A stretch of 64,000 nt of DNA, from positions 59,219,220 through 59,283,219 of the forward strand of contig CM035232.1 in the NCBI GenBank assembly GCA_020226215.1, given 5' to 3'. This DNA is from Sindora glabra (taxonomy: Eukaryota > Streptophyta > Magnoliopsida > Fabales > Fabaceae). The notes beneath the pieces were generated by a model. It was not told where the DNA came from, did no database searches, and saw only the letters and a program-made list of their open reading frames with translations. This document shows positions 1-12,541 of the stretch, piece after piece. Numbering within the stretch: the stretch's first letter is position 1; each line of letters begins with the position of its first letter. The position numbers and the translations under genes are program-made.

Positions 1-1473
1 GTACCAAGTGAAATATAGGGACAATCCCCATCAATATTGCACATTTAGAAAAGTTTCAAATTTTATGATTATGACAATCATATAAAACTATGGATATTTT
101 TTGCCATTAAACTATTTGAGGGCAAAAGATAATTGTAGTTTGATGAGATACTCATAATTGTAAAAAAATGAAACATTTTTAAATGTGTAACAAAAATAAG
201 TGTATTGTTTTCTTATTCTATCTAAACAGAACATAGAATGACAGAGAAATTTATAGGTAAAATGAAAATCAATATATATCGGTTATTAAACGATAACTAA
301 TGTTGATTCATACAACTTAATATTTATTACAAGTTAGTAAATATTTATTTTAAGTTATAAGTTAGTAAATATTTATTAAATCTTTTGCAACATGACATTT
401 TTATAACAAAGACATTAGTTATAATGAAAAACTAATGTTATTTTTTGTTTAAATATAACTTTTACATAGTAACATTTTTCTAACATAGATTTATACAAAA
501 ACTACACTAGATTATCAATATATCTATCTATATTGTACATTCTTATCTTAAAAAAATAAGTATTTTATCACTAACACTTAAGGAAACACAATATTTATAA
601 TAAAAACTACTTTAAAGAAAGGTGATGGTGATTGTCTTTAAAATAGAAAGCAAAAACATGGTTCATAGAGGTAGAAAATTTGATCTCACAATTTTGAAGA
701 AAAGTGATAGTAATTTTTATCCATGTTTACTATGCATATTTTATTATCAATTCCTTAGTCCTAGACATTCTATTACAACAATGTTTTATCTTCAGTACCT
801 TGCTTCTAGGCATTTCATCATAATGATATCAAATCTTTAATCCCTTACTTCTATATCCACTATAAATTATGAAAACTTAACAAGGATTATGGCTAAGAGA
901 TGATGGTAACAACAACTTGCATCTCAATAATTGATGATCAAGTAGCATGAATTATACCAATTATCCAAAGAGGAATCCTTCCAGTCTATTTTGTGAGTAG
1001 AAACTTACTTTCTTTCAATGTTATAATGATAAATGTTATTATTTAGTTATAATAACATGTGATATATTACACTTGTATAAAAATATATATAATATTTCTT
1101 ATGAAAAGACTTCTTCAAAAAAAACTAAAACGACCATACAATAATAGAAATTTGAAGATTTTGAACATTTCATAATTTACAAGTACTCATAAAATGCAAG
1201 CCTCTCTAGAAAAGTTGAATTGTACACCTTATAAATATAATAGAATATGTTACATGTTTGAATTCCTACAAATTTATTATGAAACATAACAATTGTTGTG
1301 AATATTTAAAAAAATTAATAATCCAAGTAATAAGATACTTAAATAACAATACCAATACTTAAATAATAATACTTATAAAATATTGTATCTTTATTTTTAA
1401 TTATTATAAACATATTTTTTACAATAATTTTAAATAGAATTATATTTGTATTTGTATTATAAGCTTAGACCTG

Positions 1474-1515
1474 TTCAAAGGTTAGTTGATCTTTATACAT
1501 CAACCAACCTTTGAA
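1474..1515. repeat. hairpin, 17-bp stem
   Basis: TTCAAAGGTTAGTTGAT is followed after 8 bases by its reverse complement with one mismatch. It stands out in the AT-rich filler because the stem has mixed composition. It is not followed by a T-run that would suggest a Pol III terminator, and no function is assigned. Confidence 0.6.
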
Positions 1516-1780
1516 TTGTCCTAAAAAGTTGAACAGTTTTAAAAACCATCATTTTAAGTATTCATCTTATGAATGTCATAATGCATTTTAAATGGGTAGA
1601 TCATTTAACACTATATATACAAATATTAGGATATTGAAATATAAATAATCTTTATAATTTTTAATAATACTATAAATACATATATTAATCTAATTCAATG
1701 AAATATAAATAATTTTTACTATTTTCATTAACACCATAAATACAAATATTAAGTTGTTAAATACCTTTAGACATTAGTTT

Positions 1781-1810
1781 ATTGTACAAACATTAATGTT
1801 TTGTACAATA
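1781..1810. repeat. near-perfect 30-bp palindrome
   Basis: ATTGTACAAA and TTTGTACAAT flank a central CATTAATG. A second CATTAATG follows directly at about 1813-1820. This may be the remnant of a small inverted-repeat element or chance in AT-rich DNA. Confidence 0.5.
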
Positions 1811-2536
1811 AACATTAATGTTTAGAATTTTTATTTCTTGCATTACCAATATAGTTCCCATTTACACCAATCGTTGTGTCCCGTTACCTCTAAAATAAAA
1901 TTTTTAATCAATCAATTATTTTAGTATTTTCATGTCTACATTTTTTCAGTTTTTTAACCATTACTTTTCTAAGTAAAATTTATTCTTTTTATATTTTTAA
2001 AATTTTATCTTTTTAACAACTTGTAAATTAATTTTTTAAATTAAATTTTTAACTTATTTCCTTGCCCTAACTTTTTTATTTTTTAACCATGGCTTCCTTA
2101 GAATAAAATTTACCCTATTTATATTTTTAAAAGTTTATTTTTAAAATGAATAGTAAATTATTTTTTTAATTATCTTGCAACACCTAACTATACCCTTTTA
2201 GTTTTGAAATTTTGTTTCTTTAAAAATTTATAAATTAATTTATTTTAATTTATTACTTTTAAAAAAAGTATGCAACATGTAAATTCTTAAAATCTTTTGG
2301 TTGATATTTATCTTCTATGGAAAGGGTTATGCTTGAAAAAATTATAAATATTTTTAAAAGTGAATGAGAAAACTTTAGTACTTATATCCTTATTAATTAA
2401 GTGAATAATTTATAATTTACATTATTATATTTAAATTTATTTTATAATATACTTCTTTATAGTATTTTATAGAGAATAATTACTAATAGTTGTTAAGTTT
2501 TTGAAAGCTAATAGGTTAAAGCCAAGCTTTGAAAAA

Positions 2537-3301
2537 TGAGTAAATTAACAATTTAGTCTTCAAAAAATTTAAGATGTCTCAATTTAGATCTCAAAGATTT
2601 TTAGTTTCAATTTAGTCCAAAAAAATTTTTTGGTCTTAATTTGATCCTAAATATTTCAAAGGTGTTTTAAAATAGTCATGCCATCAATCTTCAAAATTAG
2701 AACTAATGACTAGTCTTGGTTAGATCTAATGTAAATTAGTATATATGACATAATTTTTTATAATTTGCTTGAACCTTTAATTATTATATTCAATAAAAAA
2801 CTAAAATATTTATTTAATAAGAACCACCTAGGTTTATTGTTTAACCATTGAAAGTTTTTAGTAGAGATAAAGATGAATTGCAAAGCTTGCTATAACAACG
2901 TTAAATGGCTAGTTCCATCTCATTTGGCGCCACTGCAACATAAGGCAACCTAAAATAGCCAAACCATGTCAAACAACAATCAAAGGAGGAAGAATCGCAA
3001 TGTTATTTGCAAATGTGGAAGAAAATGAATATTTTTTTCTTTTTTTTTTTAGAAGTCAAAAGCTATAAAAAGCTATAATAGAATGTTTTATAGATGTCCC
3101 TACTAATCAATGAAGACTAATGGAAAAACCACTTTGAAACACCTTTGGAATATTCAAAACTAAATTGAGGCTAAAAATCTTTAAGAATTAAATTGAGACA
3201 CTTTTAAAATATTCAAGACTACATTGAGATAAAAAAAATCTTTAAAAAGGCTAAATTAGGACCTTTCAAATCTTTTGAGGACTAAATGATTAATTTACTC
3301 A
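2537..3301. mobile_element. MITE-like element with long terminal inverted repeats
   Basis: The left end TGAGTAAATTAA matches the reverse complement of the right end exactly. The similarity continues inward for roughly 150-190 bases on each side, including repeated AATTTAGTC and AAAGATTTTTAG blocks. The middle (about 2700-3100) has no reading frame. The size (765 bp) and long inverted arms fit a non-autonomous DNA transposon. I could not see a clear target-site duplication, so the superfamily stays open (Mutator-like is possible). Confidence 0.75.
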
Positions 3302-5084
3302 TATATTTAAAGTTTATATACAACCTAAACCCTAAACCTTAGGCTTACAATATACTTATAGACTACGTCAATTGAAACATTTTTTGTAACTTTAGGTTAT
3401 TTTAGGTAAAACTTAACTTAACTTATACATTACTAACTTATTTATTTATTTAGTTATTCTTAATTATGTTATTTTTATTTTATTTATTTAATTTAAGATT
3501 GTTTTTATTTAGTTAAGAGCTAGTAACTTAAGATATAAATTTGCAATTTAATTAATATTACTTAAAATGAAATAATAGAAAAGTATAAGTTCAAGGGTAA
3601 AATATCAAAGATTGAATGTAAAGAAAGAAGAAAACTAAGTAGATCCAAGGAAGTTGAATATTGATCTTTGAATTGGATTCTTACATGGCTTACATCTTTA
3701 ATGATTTTGATATAAAAGTACTTATTGAGCCTAGTTTGAATTAGGTTTGGTCTAAAGCTTCCCAAGCCTAACTCTTTGCATCCATATTAATATTTGGAAA
3801 GTATAAGCAAATATATTTATGATCTCTTTTGTAGCAATGTATTCCAATTATCAAAGGTATAACCTTTATCATTGGTTTATGATTTCTCATATAGATCTTT
3901 GGAAAGGTTTGTATTTTTTTAATTTTTATGTTATGCTACTTTAAGCCTAAACATAAGAAAAGATCATAATCAAATGGATTTTGCCACATTGATGGCTCCA
4001 CAATTGGCCATTGCGAGATGATTAAAACATGGTGGTGGTTAATAAGCCTTTAGACTCTATAGCAAAGGTGTTGGTGCAAAATGATGAAGTCTAAATAATA
4101 AAGTAAGCTAATAAGAACTTTATCATATAGTCAATAGCCTTTATTCAACTCCCAATAGAGGTAGTGACAACATGTAGCCTTTCCTCCCACCATTAACTTT
4201 TTTGTATTATTGAAGCTATATTAATTTTGTTTAAGATTATTAACTAACATTATTTATATTTTAATAACCTTTTGATCATGATCAAAAGGTAGGTGAAGTT
4301 TGATAGATCCTGGGCCCCAAGGGCTTAAGCCATGCTCACTATGGAGGTGGATATGATAAAAATACATAATACTTTTTCATTAGGAAAAATGCTAAATTAC
4401 AGCCTCTAAAGTTCAAAAAACTTGGTATCACTTGTATCTAACTCTAAATAGATAAGTTTATGCTATCTTATTTGAACAAACACAAATCAATTTAACTATT
4501 ATTTAATTAGAATTTTAGCTCATATCAATCCTCTTATAGGTTTTATTATGATAGCTAGTTTAATTAAAAAGATTATTACAGATTCATGTGTCTATATCAA
4601 ATCAACTTTTGACCTTAACTAAAGGCTATGATAAGGGAAGATTATATTGTAGCTGCATTATTAAGACATCCATGGAAAGTTTGCTACTTTTTGCTATGCC
4701 ACGAAAGGTAAGTTTCACTTATGCATTAATTGTAATTTTTATATTTTGTAAATAAATTTTAACATTTTGTTATGCCATTGTATTGTAAGTGTCGTTAGAT
4801 GCTTATCATAGTGTACTGGAAAAAAGCTTATCCTTTGGTTAAATACTTTAGGCAAAAAAGTATGATCTAAGTTGAAGACATTCTTAGGTGAAGTTTTAGG
4901 TTTATGCTACAAAAATGGCTTGAAACCAAACAAGAAAGGCAAAAAAATAAACTAAGAAATAGCGTAAGTGCATTTCTTAAGTAAAATTATAGTATGTTAC
5001 AAATGAAAACTTTTATGTTAATGAGATAAAATCGATCTCTTATTTTATTATGGTGCCTTAGAAAGACCAACAATATGGATTATG
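3302..5084. other. gene-free stretch, possible old TE debris
   Basis: Mixed-composition patches at about 3950-4200, 4300-4360, 4620-4710 and 4790-4990 look less AT-rich than the surroundings. On the plus strand they give short interrupted frames with Lys/Arg-rich ends, as in decayed transposase exons. No diagnostic motif can be named. A perfect palindrome lies at 4267-4290. Confidence 0.45.
4267..4290. repeat. perfect 24-bp palindrome
   Basis: ACCTTTTGATCATGATCAAA, continued by AGGT, is exactly its own reverse complement. It is a candidate protein-binding site or cruciform, but it has no gene next to it. Confidence 0.7.
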
Positions 5085-5089
5085 GCTAC

Positions 5090-6452
5090 TGTTGGGATCG
5101 AGAGCTAAACAAATGCAATGAAATTAACCAATCCCAGCTAATGAATCTATGCAAAACATTAGATTAAAATAAAGATTCAAGGAATACCTTTGTGATGATT
5201 TAGGGACTTGTTCGTTAATCATCTCTTCGACTTCCTTTTGGCCAAAGACTCCAAGGTATCCACACGAACCAATAGATCACCAATGAATGTTAACATGAAC
5301 ACTAATTGGAATTTTTCTCCTTATCCTCATAGTGCTATCTATGCCTTTTCAAAGGTTATGGTCAAGGAAGGGTGTTAGGATTTTTTATACTTTGAGATGC
5401 ATGAATAATCATATATTATTACCCAATAAGCCTATTTAAATAGGTGCATAGAAAATCCTAACAATTGGGCTTTGTTCCATGTATAATTATAGGCTTATTA
5501 TTGGGCCTTATAATTATAACATGGAACTCCCAAATATTAAGCTTAAATAATTTGGTTCATTAATTTCAAATCCATTAAGCTCTAAGTGTGCGACCTTACA
5601 AGCTCTCATTACATTGGCAATGATCATAAATTACATTAATGATCATAAACAATGAGTGGTGTCTAGCAACACATCATTGTTATCCAAGTAATGAGAAAGT
5701 CGGTGATTCGACTGAACCTTTATACGTGATCATCATTTATGTCCTTTTGTCCTAGACATATAGATTAAGCATGAGACATGGAATATGTCATTCCTGTATA
5801 GCCCAATCCAAAGATTAATTCCTAAGTAAGCTGATTGAAGTAAATGTAATTGACATCTCATATCAATTCACTTAAGCATGGTTATGCATTTTCTCAACCT
5901 TACTTAATCAAGGGGCCCACAGATGTTACTCCTGTTATATAGGAGGGACAAATTCTATCTTGATCATATAAATTCCTCCACATGATATGTGATATATTCA
6001 ATAACTGCCTTTGCATTCGCTCAACTATGAGCGATATAGAGTAGTATCAAAATATGAAACTCACATGTAGGGAATCTTGGCAATCTTAGGTCAAAGGACG
6101 ATATTAATAATGATCACTAAGAATCACTCATGATACTCACATAACGATCCATGTAGTATTTTTAGGGTGGGTCGGTCCAGTATATAAGTCCTCTAACTTG
6201 TACTCATGTGTAGACTTAATATCTCATTTTACTCACCATACATACTAGTTTTAATATATCAAAGCTACCTAATCCTCAATGATATATGACTATGGACATT
6301 TAAGAATATAATTATTCTAAGGTTATTATCATAATTAAATATATTATGTAGATAATATATGTATAAATATGATAATTAGAATTGCCATTAAAATAACACA
6401 ATTCAAATTTACATTCATCAATATGATTGGTTTTAGAGCATATACACTAATA
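5090..6452. mobile_element. solo LTR with 5-bp target duplication
   Basis: The block starts TGTTGGGATC and ends with CACTAATA, a decayed form of the usual TGTT...AACA LTR termini. It is flanked by the exact 5-bp direct repeat GCTAC (5085-5089 and 6453-6457). No internal region, polypurine tract or second LTR adjoins it, so it is most simply a solo LTR left by LTR-LTR recombination. At 1363 bp it is a long LTR. The lineage is not assigned because nothing coding remains. Confidence 0.75.
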
Positions 6453-6457
6453 GCTAC

Positions 6458-6777
6458 TACTTCATGCGATACATGCATAATATGTTACATCATTGTAAAA
6501 ATGCGACTAAAGTAATCACTTACTTCTTTACATCTCCTTAATTACTTAATTAATTAAATTGATTTTAATGACAACATATTAAATATGTATAAATTACAGT
6601 GCTTCAAGGATAACACTAACCCATTCATTTAAGTTAAGCTTAATGAAATGAGAGAGCTTTAAGTATTTCATCAAGGTTGAAGCAGAATCAAATTGAATGA
6701 ATATATAGTTTTTATAACTTGTTGTAAACTACTCGATGACATTGCTTTGGTTGTAAATAACTTACTATAACTTGTAT
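6458..6777. other. AT-rich spacer between two LTR blocks
   Basis: Nothing recognisable. This is the host-side sequence in which the two neighbouring LTR-type insertions sit. Confidence 0.5.
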
Positions 6778-6782
6778 TTTGA

Positions 6783-8973
6783 TGTCACGATCTAACCCCA
6801 ATCATGATCAATATGGAACCTATTTACAAGGTTTCCATCAACTTAATATACTTCATTTATTAATTACTACAACACATATAAGTTATTAGAGGGATGAATA
6901 ATGTAATAAAGGAAAACAAATGGAATTTCATTAATGAGCTTATGGTTCAATTATAAAAAGAGTTAGACATTCATATAATATGTCTAAACATAAGGATAAG
7001 CTAACCTAACTAATCCCAAAAAGGGAATAAGCTTCTATCTTTCCACCCTTAACTCTATATGAAACAAGGCTAAAAAATATCTACATTAAAATACCCTTCT
7101 GTTGCCTATTTCCTTACTAAGCAAGCTCCTAAGAATCTAGCTCTAAGATGGTGGTAGAGGTGGATCAACTTAGGAACATGTCAAAGTAAAACACGAAAGG
7201 GATAAGTTCTAGGCTTAATGAGTAAATATCAAAGTGTAAATGGAATTTAGAAGCATAAGAATTGCTATAACCTTTATCGATCAAATTTATCCTCCTCTAT
7301 TATTAATAAGTAACTTAAGTAATATCAAATGTAAACATTACTAATCATTAATTATCGTTAATGAAATAGGGCCTATAGGCTTCCTAAACTCTAGTTCATA
7401 TCACAATAGTAAAGACATTATTAATTCATTACATTCCATAAACATTTACAAGTAAACAATGTATAAAACTAGATAAACCTCCTTATAACTCTTGATTATT
7501 TATATCCCTTGATAAACCTAACCTTGTTATTATAGGGTTTGTCTTATCCCTTCACAAATGGTTACTAAATTTAGTCTGATTCACAATTATCATTAATATG
7601 CCCTTATTCACATTTCCTTATTTATCAACACATATCAAGCTTATTCATTATAATTCAATTCAATTTATTTCACAGTACCTAAGTTAACATTATCAAGTCT
7701 TCTTGTATGGTCACACAACTTGACCATTATCATTTGAATGCTTTAACAAATATAATATAGCATCTAAGCATCTATCTTGTAGCATAACAATCAAAACACT
7801 ACTCAGTATTGAGAATACAAAGGCTATAGTTGACTATATACTCAATTAAGCTACATGAGAACATATCCTTGGGGTATAATTAACTACATATGCGATTATT
7901 GGTCACTTGAGTACCAATAATATTCAACTATAAGCCTATAGGAAGTAATTATAGTTAACATAGGCCTTTAAAGATGAAGTCCAATTAGGATAGTTGACTA
8001 CATACTCAATTATGGCCATCTAAAAAGCTAGCTCTTGGGCCATAGTTGATTAAGTAGTTAACTAAAATTTTCCAGAGGTTAAACTTTCCATCAATAGTTG
8101 ACTATAACCTTTTAGACAACAATTATTAGGCCATATCAACTACTATGTACAATTCTATAAATTTTAGCACAATAACATTGTTCACATGGCGAAATTTTCC
8201 TTCTAAACTCATTTATTACTCCATAAATCCATACCAAACTAGTAGCATACACTTAATACACCTTATATATATTAACTTCAATGTCAAAATCAAGTAGAAG
8301 AACACATATCCATATATTAAATAGATATACTTATCAAAGCCTAAAGCTTAACTAAGAGAATTTTAACTAAATCCTTAAATTAAAGTTAAAATGTTCACTC
8401 CCTTAATATGAAAAAGGTATTTGAAGAATAAGATTGAAGATTGATGGCTTTTTATTATCCAAAATCATGAAATTAAAGGTTAGTGCTCACATTCCCTTTT
8501 TAAGCTTAATACTTAAGTTCCACTAATTTCAAGGAAAGCTAAACATAACAATTGACTTAGATGTCTTTACCTTGATTGTGTAACGAAATTAATGAAGATT
8601 GGTATGATTTTTGCATGACTTATAAAGGATATAAAGAAAGAGAAGAAGAAAGTAAGGGAGAGTGAAGTTAAGGTTAAGAATCAGGAAGTTGAAGAATATC
8701 GGTTGAAGTTTAAGGTTAATAAGGGTAAGGGCATTTTGGAAAATTCATTATAAATCTCTTTAATACTTATATACTTACCTCTAAATACTCATAACCCTTA
8801 AAATCTTTTATTCAATGCATCTTTCCTTAATTAAATCATACAAATTCCTTATTTCAAACTCCTCCAACTAATTAATTATCATTTATATAATATTCTATTC
8901 TTTATATTTTTATGAATTATTATTATTTAAAAAATAATTTTGAAAATATTTTTAATTTTAGAGGGTTATAACA
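6783..8973. mobile_element. long LTR-like block, probable solo LTR
   Basis: It begins TGTCACGATCTAACCCC, a start typical of plant Ty3/Gypsy LTRs (TGTCACGACCC type), and ends GGGTTATAACA, giving the short terminal inversion expected of LTRs. The flanks TTTGA (6778-6782) and TCTGA (8974-8978) agree at 4 of 5 bases and may be a decayed target duplication. There is no coding capacity. It contains a cluster of AGTTGACT-type palindromic motifs at 7829-8110. The 2.2-kb length suggests a chromovirus-type LTR (Tekay/Del LTRs are long), but that is inference. Confidence 0.55.
7829..8110. repeat. cluster of degenerate palindromic motifs in the LTR
   Basis: At least four copies of a motif close to ATAGTTGACTATA followed by CTCAATTA occur at about 7829, 7878, 8000 and 8044, with a last ATAGTTGACTATA near 8092. 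The core AGTTGACT would be the perfect palindrome AGTCGACT before one CpG-to-TpG change, which is what decay by cytosine methylation predicts. Confidence 0.5.
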
Positions 8974-9049
8974 TCTGATTTGTGAATGAAAGTTTAAAAA
9001 CTTTATATAAAAAAATCCAACAATTAGTTTTACTATTGTCGATTAGTTA

Positions 9050-10360
9050 TGTCTAATGTAAGCTTTTTTTTTTAAAAAAAAGGATTATAAAAAGATGTCA
9101 TTTATTTACTAAAAATTTATGCCTTTAATAATAAGAAGTTAATTTTTAATAAATAACTATCATTAAATGTCACATTAGTATGACAGTTAATAAATGATTA
9201 ATTAACATCCTAAAATAATTAGTAGGACAATGTCATTATCATGTAAATGTTAGTTTTATAGTTAATACCCAACATTTAAATGTAAATGACATCATCTTGA
9301 CAACTTCTACCCCTTAGTGTGAGTTGAAAAAAAAATAAGTAAAGTATTAATACTAATTACAAATTTCATTGTATAGTTTTTCCAACCCTAATTTAATTCT
9401 TTTTCTCATGAGGCATGCTCCCATTCCAATATTAAGATAATCATCTTTGGTTTTATGTTTATTCTTACTAATTATTTTGTAAAATTGAAGCTCTATTAGT
9501 CCATTGCCAAATATGTGTGGTTGTGCACTCCTTGGAAAAACTTAGAATATAAAAGTAAATATTTATGAAATTTTTGTGTTTGTTCTTATAGTTTAGTTTT
9601 TGGTTCCATAATTGATCATATTTTATTATCTTTCATTTTGATGCAACTTTAATAGGTTTATGTTGATAAGAAATTTAATTTCATTAATCTTTTTTAGCAT
9701 TTAGTCATATTATCTACTATTTATTTATATGAAATATGTAATATCATACATCAAATTTTAATGAATGCTCATTGTATTTATATATATTATATTCAAGAGT
9801 ACATTTCTTAGAAGTGTGGTCCATACATATTGAATGTGTATTAAAACAAATTTAGCAAGGCATCCATCTTTGATTGAGGTATTATATATAATCTTTTACT
9901 ATTTTTAAACTTCTGCTATTCAAATTATTTTTTTTAGAAATTTTTGAAATTGAAATTTTGTGGTACCTAAGATATTTTAGTTTCTATTTGTCATTAGAGT
10001 ATTTTATAAGGAGGAATACAAAGGGAGGATGAGGGAGGGAAAGATAAGGGAAGATTAGGATTAAAAGTGGAAAAACATAACACATCGATTATTTAGTGAA
10101 ATCAACATGGCATTCTAGAAATTTAATGTTAGTCTTTTTTACAACTAACCAACATTTATTGTTATTTCTCACAATGCTACAAAAAAAATGACATCGATTA
10201 TGATTGTTTTTAATATAATAACTAAAATTATTGTTATTATTGTGATAGCTATAAAACCTATGTCAAAATTGATTTATAATGATGCTTAATTAGATATTGG
10301 TATAAAATCAAAATGTATGCCTCTAAACACTCAATGTGAATTTATAATTCTGTAGTAGTG
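9050..10360 (+). mobile_element. CACTA transposon fragment (end region), inverted copy
   Basis: The right end reads CTGTAGTAGTG, the reverse complement of a CACTACTACAG terminus. Read from that end inward, CACTACTACAGAAT and AGTGTTTAGAGGC match the end at 52043. Further in, about 9480-9660 matches the reverse complement of 58990-59150 (the GCTCTATTAG and AATATAAAAGTAA blocks). About 9230-9310 resembles 62220-62390. It is therefore a 1.3-kb fragment of the family at 52-64 kb in opposite orientation. No opposite terminus was found. Confidence 0.65.
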
Positions 10361-11934
10361 TAGAAGATATGTTTTGTTAAGAAATTTTATTTGTTTCCAT
10401 AGGACACATGTATGCCTTAATTAAAGATTATTACACCTAATTGTATGATAGTGAAGAAAAAAAACTTCCTCTTTAAAATAGAGAATATTATTTTTTATCA
10501 TATTTTTTACATTTAAAATTAAATAAATAAATAATTTTCTATTATTTTAATATTTTATAAGGAAAATGTCTTGCAGCACTCAAATGATGGGTAAAAGTAA
10601 AATCAAATGTAAAGGATATTCTTTCCACCTTTACACGAATTTAATAAACAAACAAATCCTCATTTATTTCTTCAAATCATTTGAATAATTTTATACACGT
10701 TAAATTATAATTACTTCTTCCAAAATAAGACCAATTTGTTTTTATAAAAAATATCTTACATACAAAATAAACTTATTTGTTTATGTTTATAGTCATGAAA
10801 TAATAAATTAATAAAAAATATTTGATTAATTTAATTAAATATGAAAAGTATGGTTGAAAATTTTTTTTATTTTAAAGACAATGTTATTTTTTAGACTATC
10901 ATGCCATTATGCATTAATTTTTTAATTATAAGATATGTAAGTGACATGAAATTCTTTTACTTCTCCACAAGTCAATGTGATTTTCTAATGAAAAATATCT
11001 TTGATAAATTAAATAGAGCCTTAAAGTAATTACACCTATACCTATTTTGTTGTCAAAATATTCATTAACTTCTTTTTTTTATATGTTCACATTCCATACT
11101 TTTTATTTTAAACATATTTACACCAACTTTTGAAAAATAAGAGAAATGAATATATATTTTAATTTAAAAAGTTATGAGTGTAATTAGAATTTGGAAGAAA
11201 GTGAGTGGAATTCATCTTTTTATTTATATAAATAAAATAACAAGCTGAGGAATATCATGTGAAGTAAACAAGAAGGGTAAACATATATAAAGCTATTTTT
11301 TAAGACATAAAAATATAAAATAATTACACTCATAGTACATAATACTAGCTAATGGGTTATGTTTGTTGATTATGATTATTAATAGTTTTGATTACCCATC
11401 CATTTTCTTTTGTTAAATTTTTTATTAATTTTGAAGAAATAAATATATAATTTTTACTTTGAGATTTATTTATTTTTATTGGAATCTACAACTGTTAAGA
11501 AATTTTTTTTTGTATCTATCTTTCTCCAAAATTCACCTCATCCATTTTTCAAAAGATAAGAAGGATTCAAATTCAAGTGTTTGTGTCTCAAGTAGATCAA
11601 ATAATTTTCAATAAAATCATATGATATAAATCTAATAGTAGTTATGCATCCATTTGTCACACTTAGTTAGTACAAAAGCATGCCATTTGTATAAATAGAA
11701 TACAATATATATTAAAAATAATTTTTGAAATTAAATTTCAAATATAAATTAATAGCTATCAATCAATGCAGAATGATTAAATAAATTTATAAAACTTAAT
11801 CGAATGAATATAAAAGATTCAAAACTTTCTAATGCATCCACTATTTTTGTTTTACCAAAAGTGTAAAGTGTGATTCTTGTTTGGGGACTTTCATCCACAT
11901 CTTTAGAAACCATACATTATAAATAAATAAAATT
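10361..11934. other. AT-rich gene-free stretch
   Basis: No gene is supported. Several blocks such as 10440-10565 resemble AT-rich MITE arms (AAAATAGA...ATTTTATAA), but I could not pair clear terminal repeats. Confidence 0.5.
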
Positions 11935-12048
11935 ACTAATTTTGTTTCTAAAATTATAAGAAATTGGTAAAATGGTACTTAAATTTTATAAAATTATAAT
12001 CTCATCCTTAAATAATAGTCTATACATATGATTTTATCCATCCTTACA
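11935..12048 (+). repeat. left arm of inverted repeat at the retroelement insertion site
   Basis: About 110 bases here match the reverse complement of 21941-22053 on the other side of the retrotransposon; for example TAAATAATAGTCTATACATA pairs with the inverse of TATGTATAAACTATTATTTA. The retroelement thus inserted close to the centre of an older inverted-repeat sequence, probably a MITE. Confidence 0.65.
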
Positions 12049-12090
12049 AATTTATACAGATAATTTTGTTCTTAAATAATCATATGAAGG

Positions 12091-12522
12091 TGATGTCTCC
12101 AAAAGTGTTTGACCATTTTCCAGTAATCTAAGTTAAATTTATAGCTTCCACAAGGAACCAAGGTCAGATGTACATGGTGAGGAGGGGTCCATCAAGCACA
12201 TTTTGATGCCTAAGTCAGTATTTGGACATTCTAATAAAGAAATTTTGGAAAGTTTAGTCATGATCGCATACTTAGGTTTTTTATAGGACTAAAGGCATTA
12301 AAGGAGGTATTGAAGGGAAGGTTGATTCATTGACTTTGCTAATTAAGCTATCAATCATATTAAATGATTGAGATTTAAAGCTAAAAATCAAGAAAAAGGA
12401 TAAATATCTTAATCATAAATTTATCTAAGATTAAGGCAAAGTAGGCTTCTTTTTATTGCAAGCATGAGTTTTTCAGTTAATCCAACCAAGACAGGTCTCA
12501 TTGGCCATTTTTGTATTTATAA
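12091..12522 (-). repeat. 3' LTR of the Tat-type element
   Basis: It aligns along its length with 21526-21939, sharing TGATGT(C/T)TCCAAAAG, AAGGAACCAAGGTCA, GGCATTAAAGGAGG, TATCAATCATATTAAATG and TTTGTATTTAT. On the element strand it should start TGATAAATAC, but here the second base has changed. Divergence from the 5' LTR by many substitutions and indels indicates an old insertion. Confidence 0.8.
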
Positions 12523-12541
12523 TTTGCCTCCTCCTCACCTC
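12523..12541 (-). other. polypurine tract next to the 3' LTR
   Basis: On the minus strand GAGGTGAGGAGGAGGCAAA lies directly upstream of the 3' LTR, exactly where second-strand priming needs it. It is one of the clearest purine runs in the window and fixes the orientation of the element independently of the coding traces. Confidence 0.8.

Larger units (their letters stand above)
1..2536. other. AT-rich gene-free stretch
   Basis: No supportable gene. The sequence is very AT-rich with long A and T runs and stops in all frames. The only reading frame of note (622-840, 72 codons) has low-complexity composition and no recognisable motif. Two small hairpins (1474-1515 and 1781-1810) are listed separately. 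Around 930-1290 there is a faint resemblance to a Gypsy RNase H segment, too weak to annotate. Confidence 0.6.

Noticed and set aside
940..1290. Possible Gypsy RNase H trace (VYFVSRNLL-like on plus strand)
   Set aside because: Only one short stretch resembles the family, with no supporting domain before or after it.
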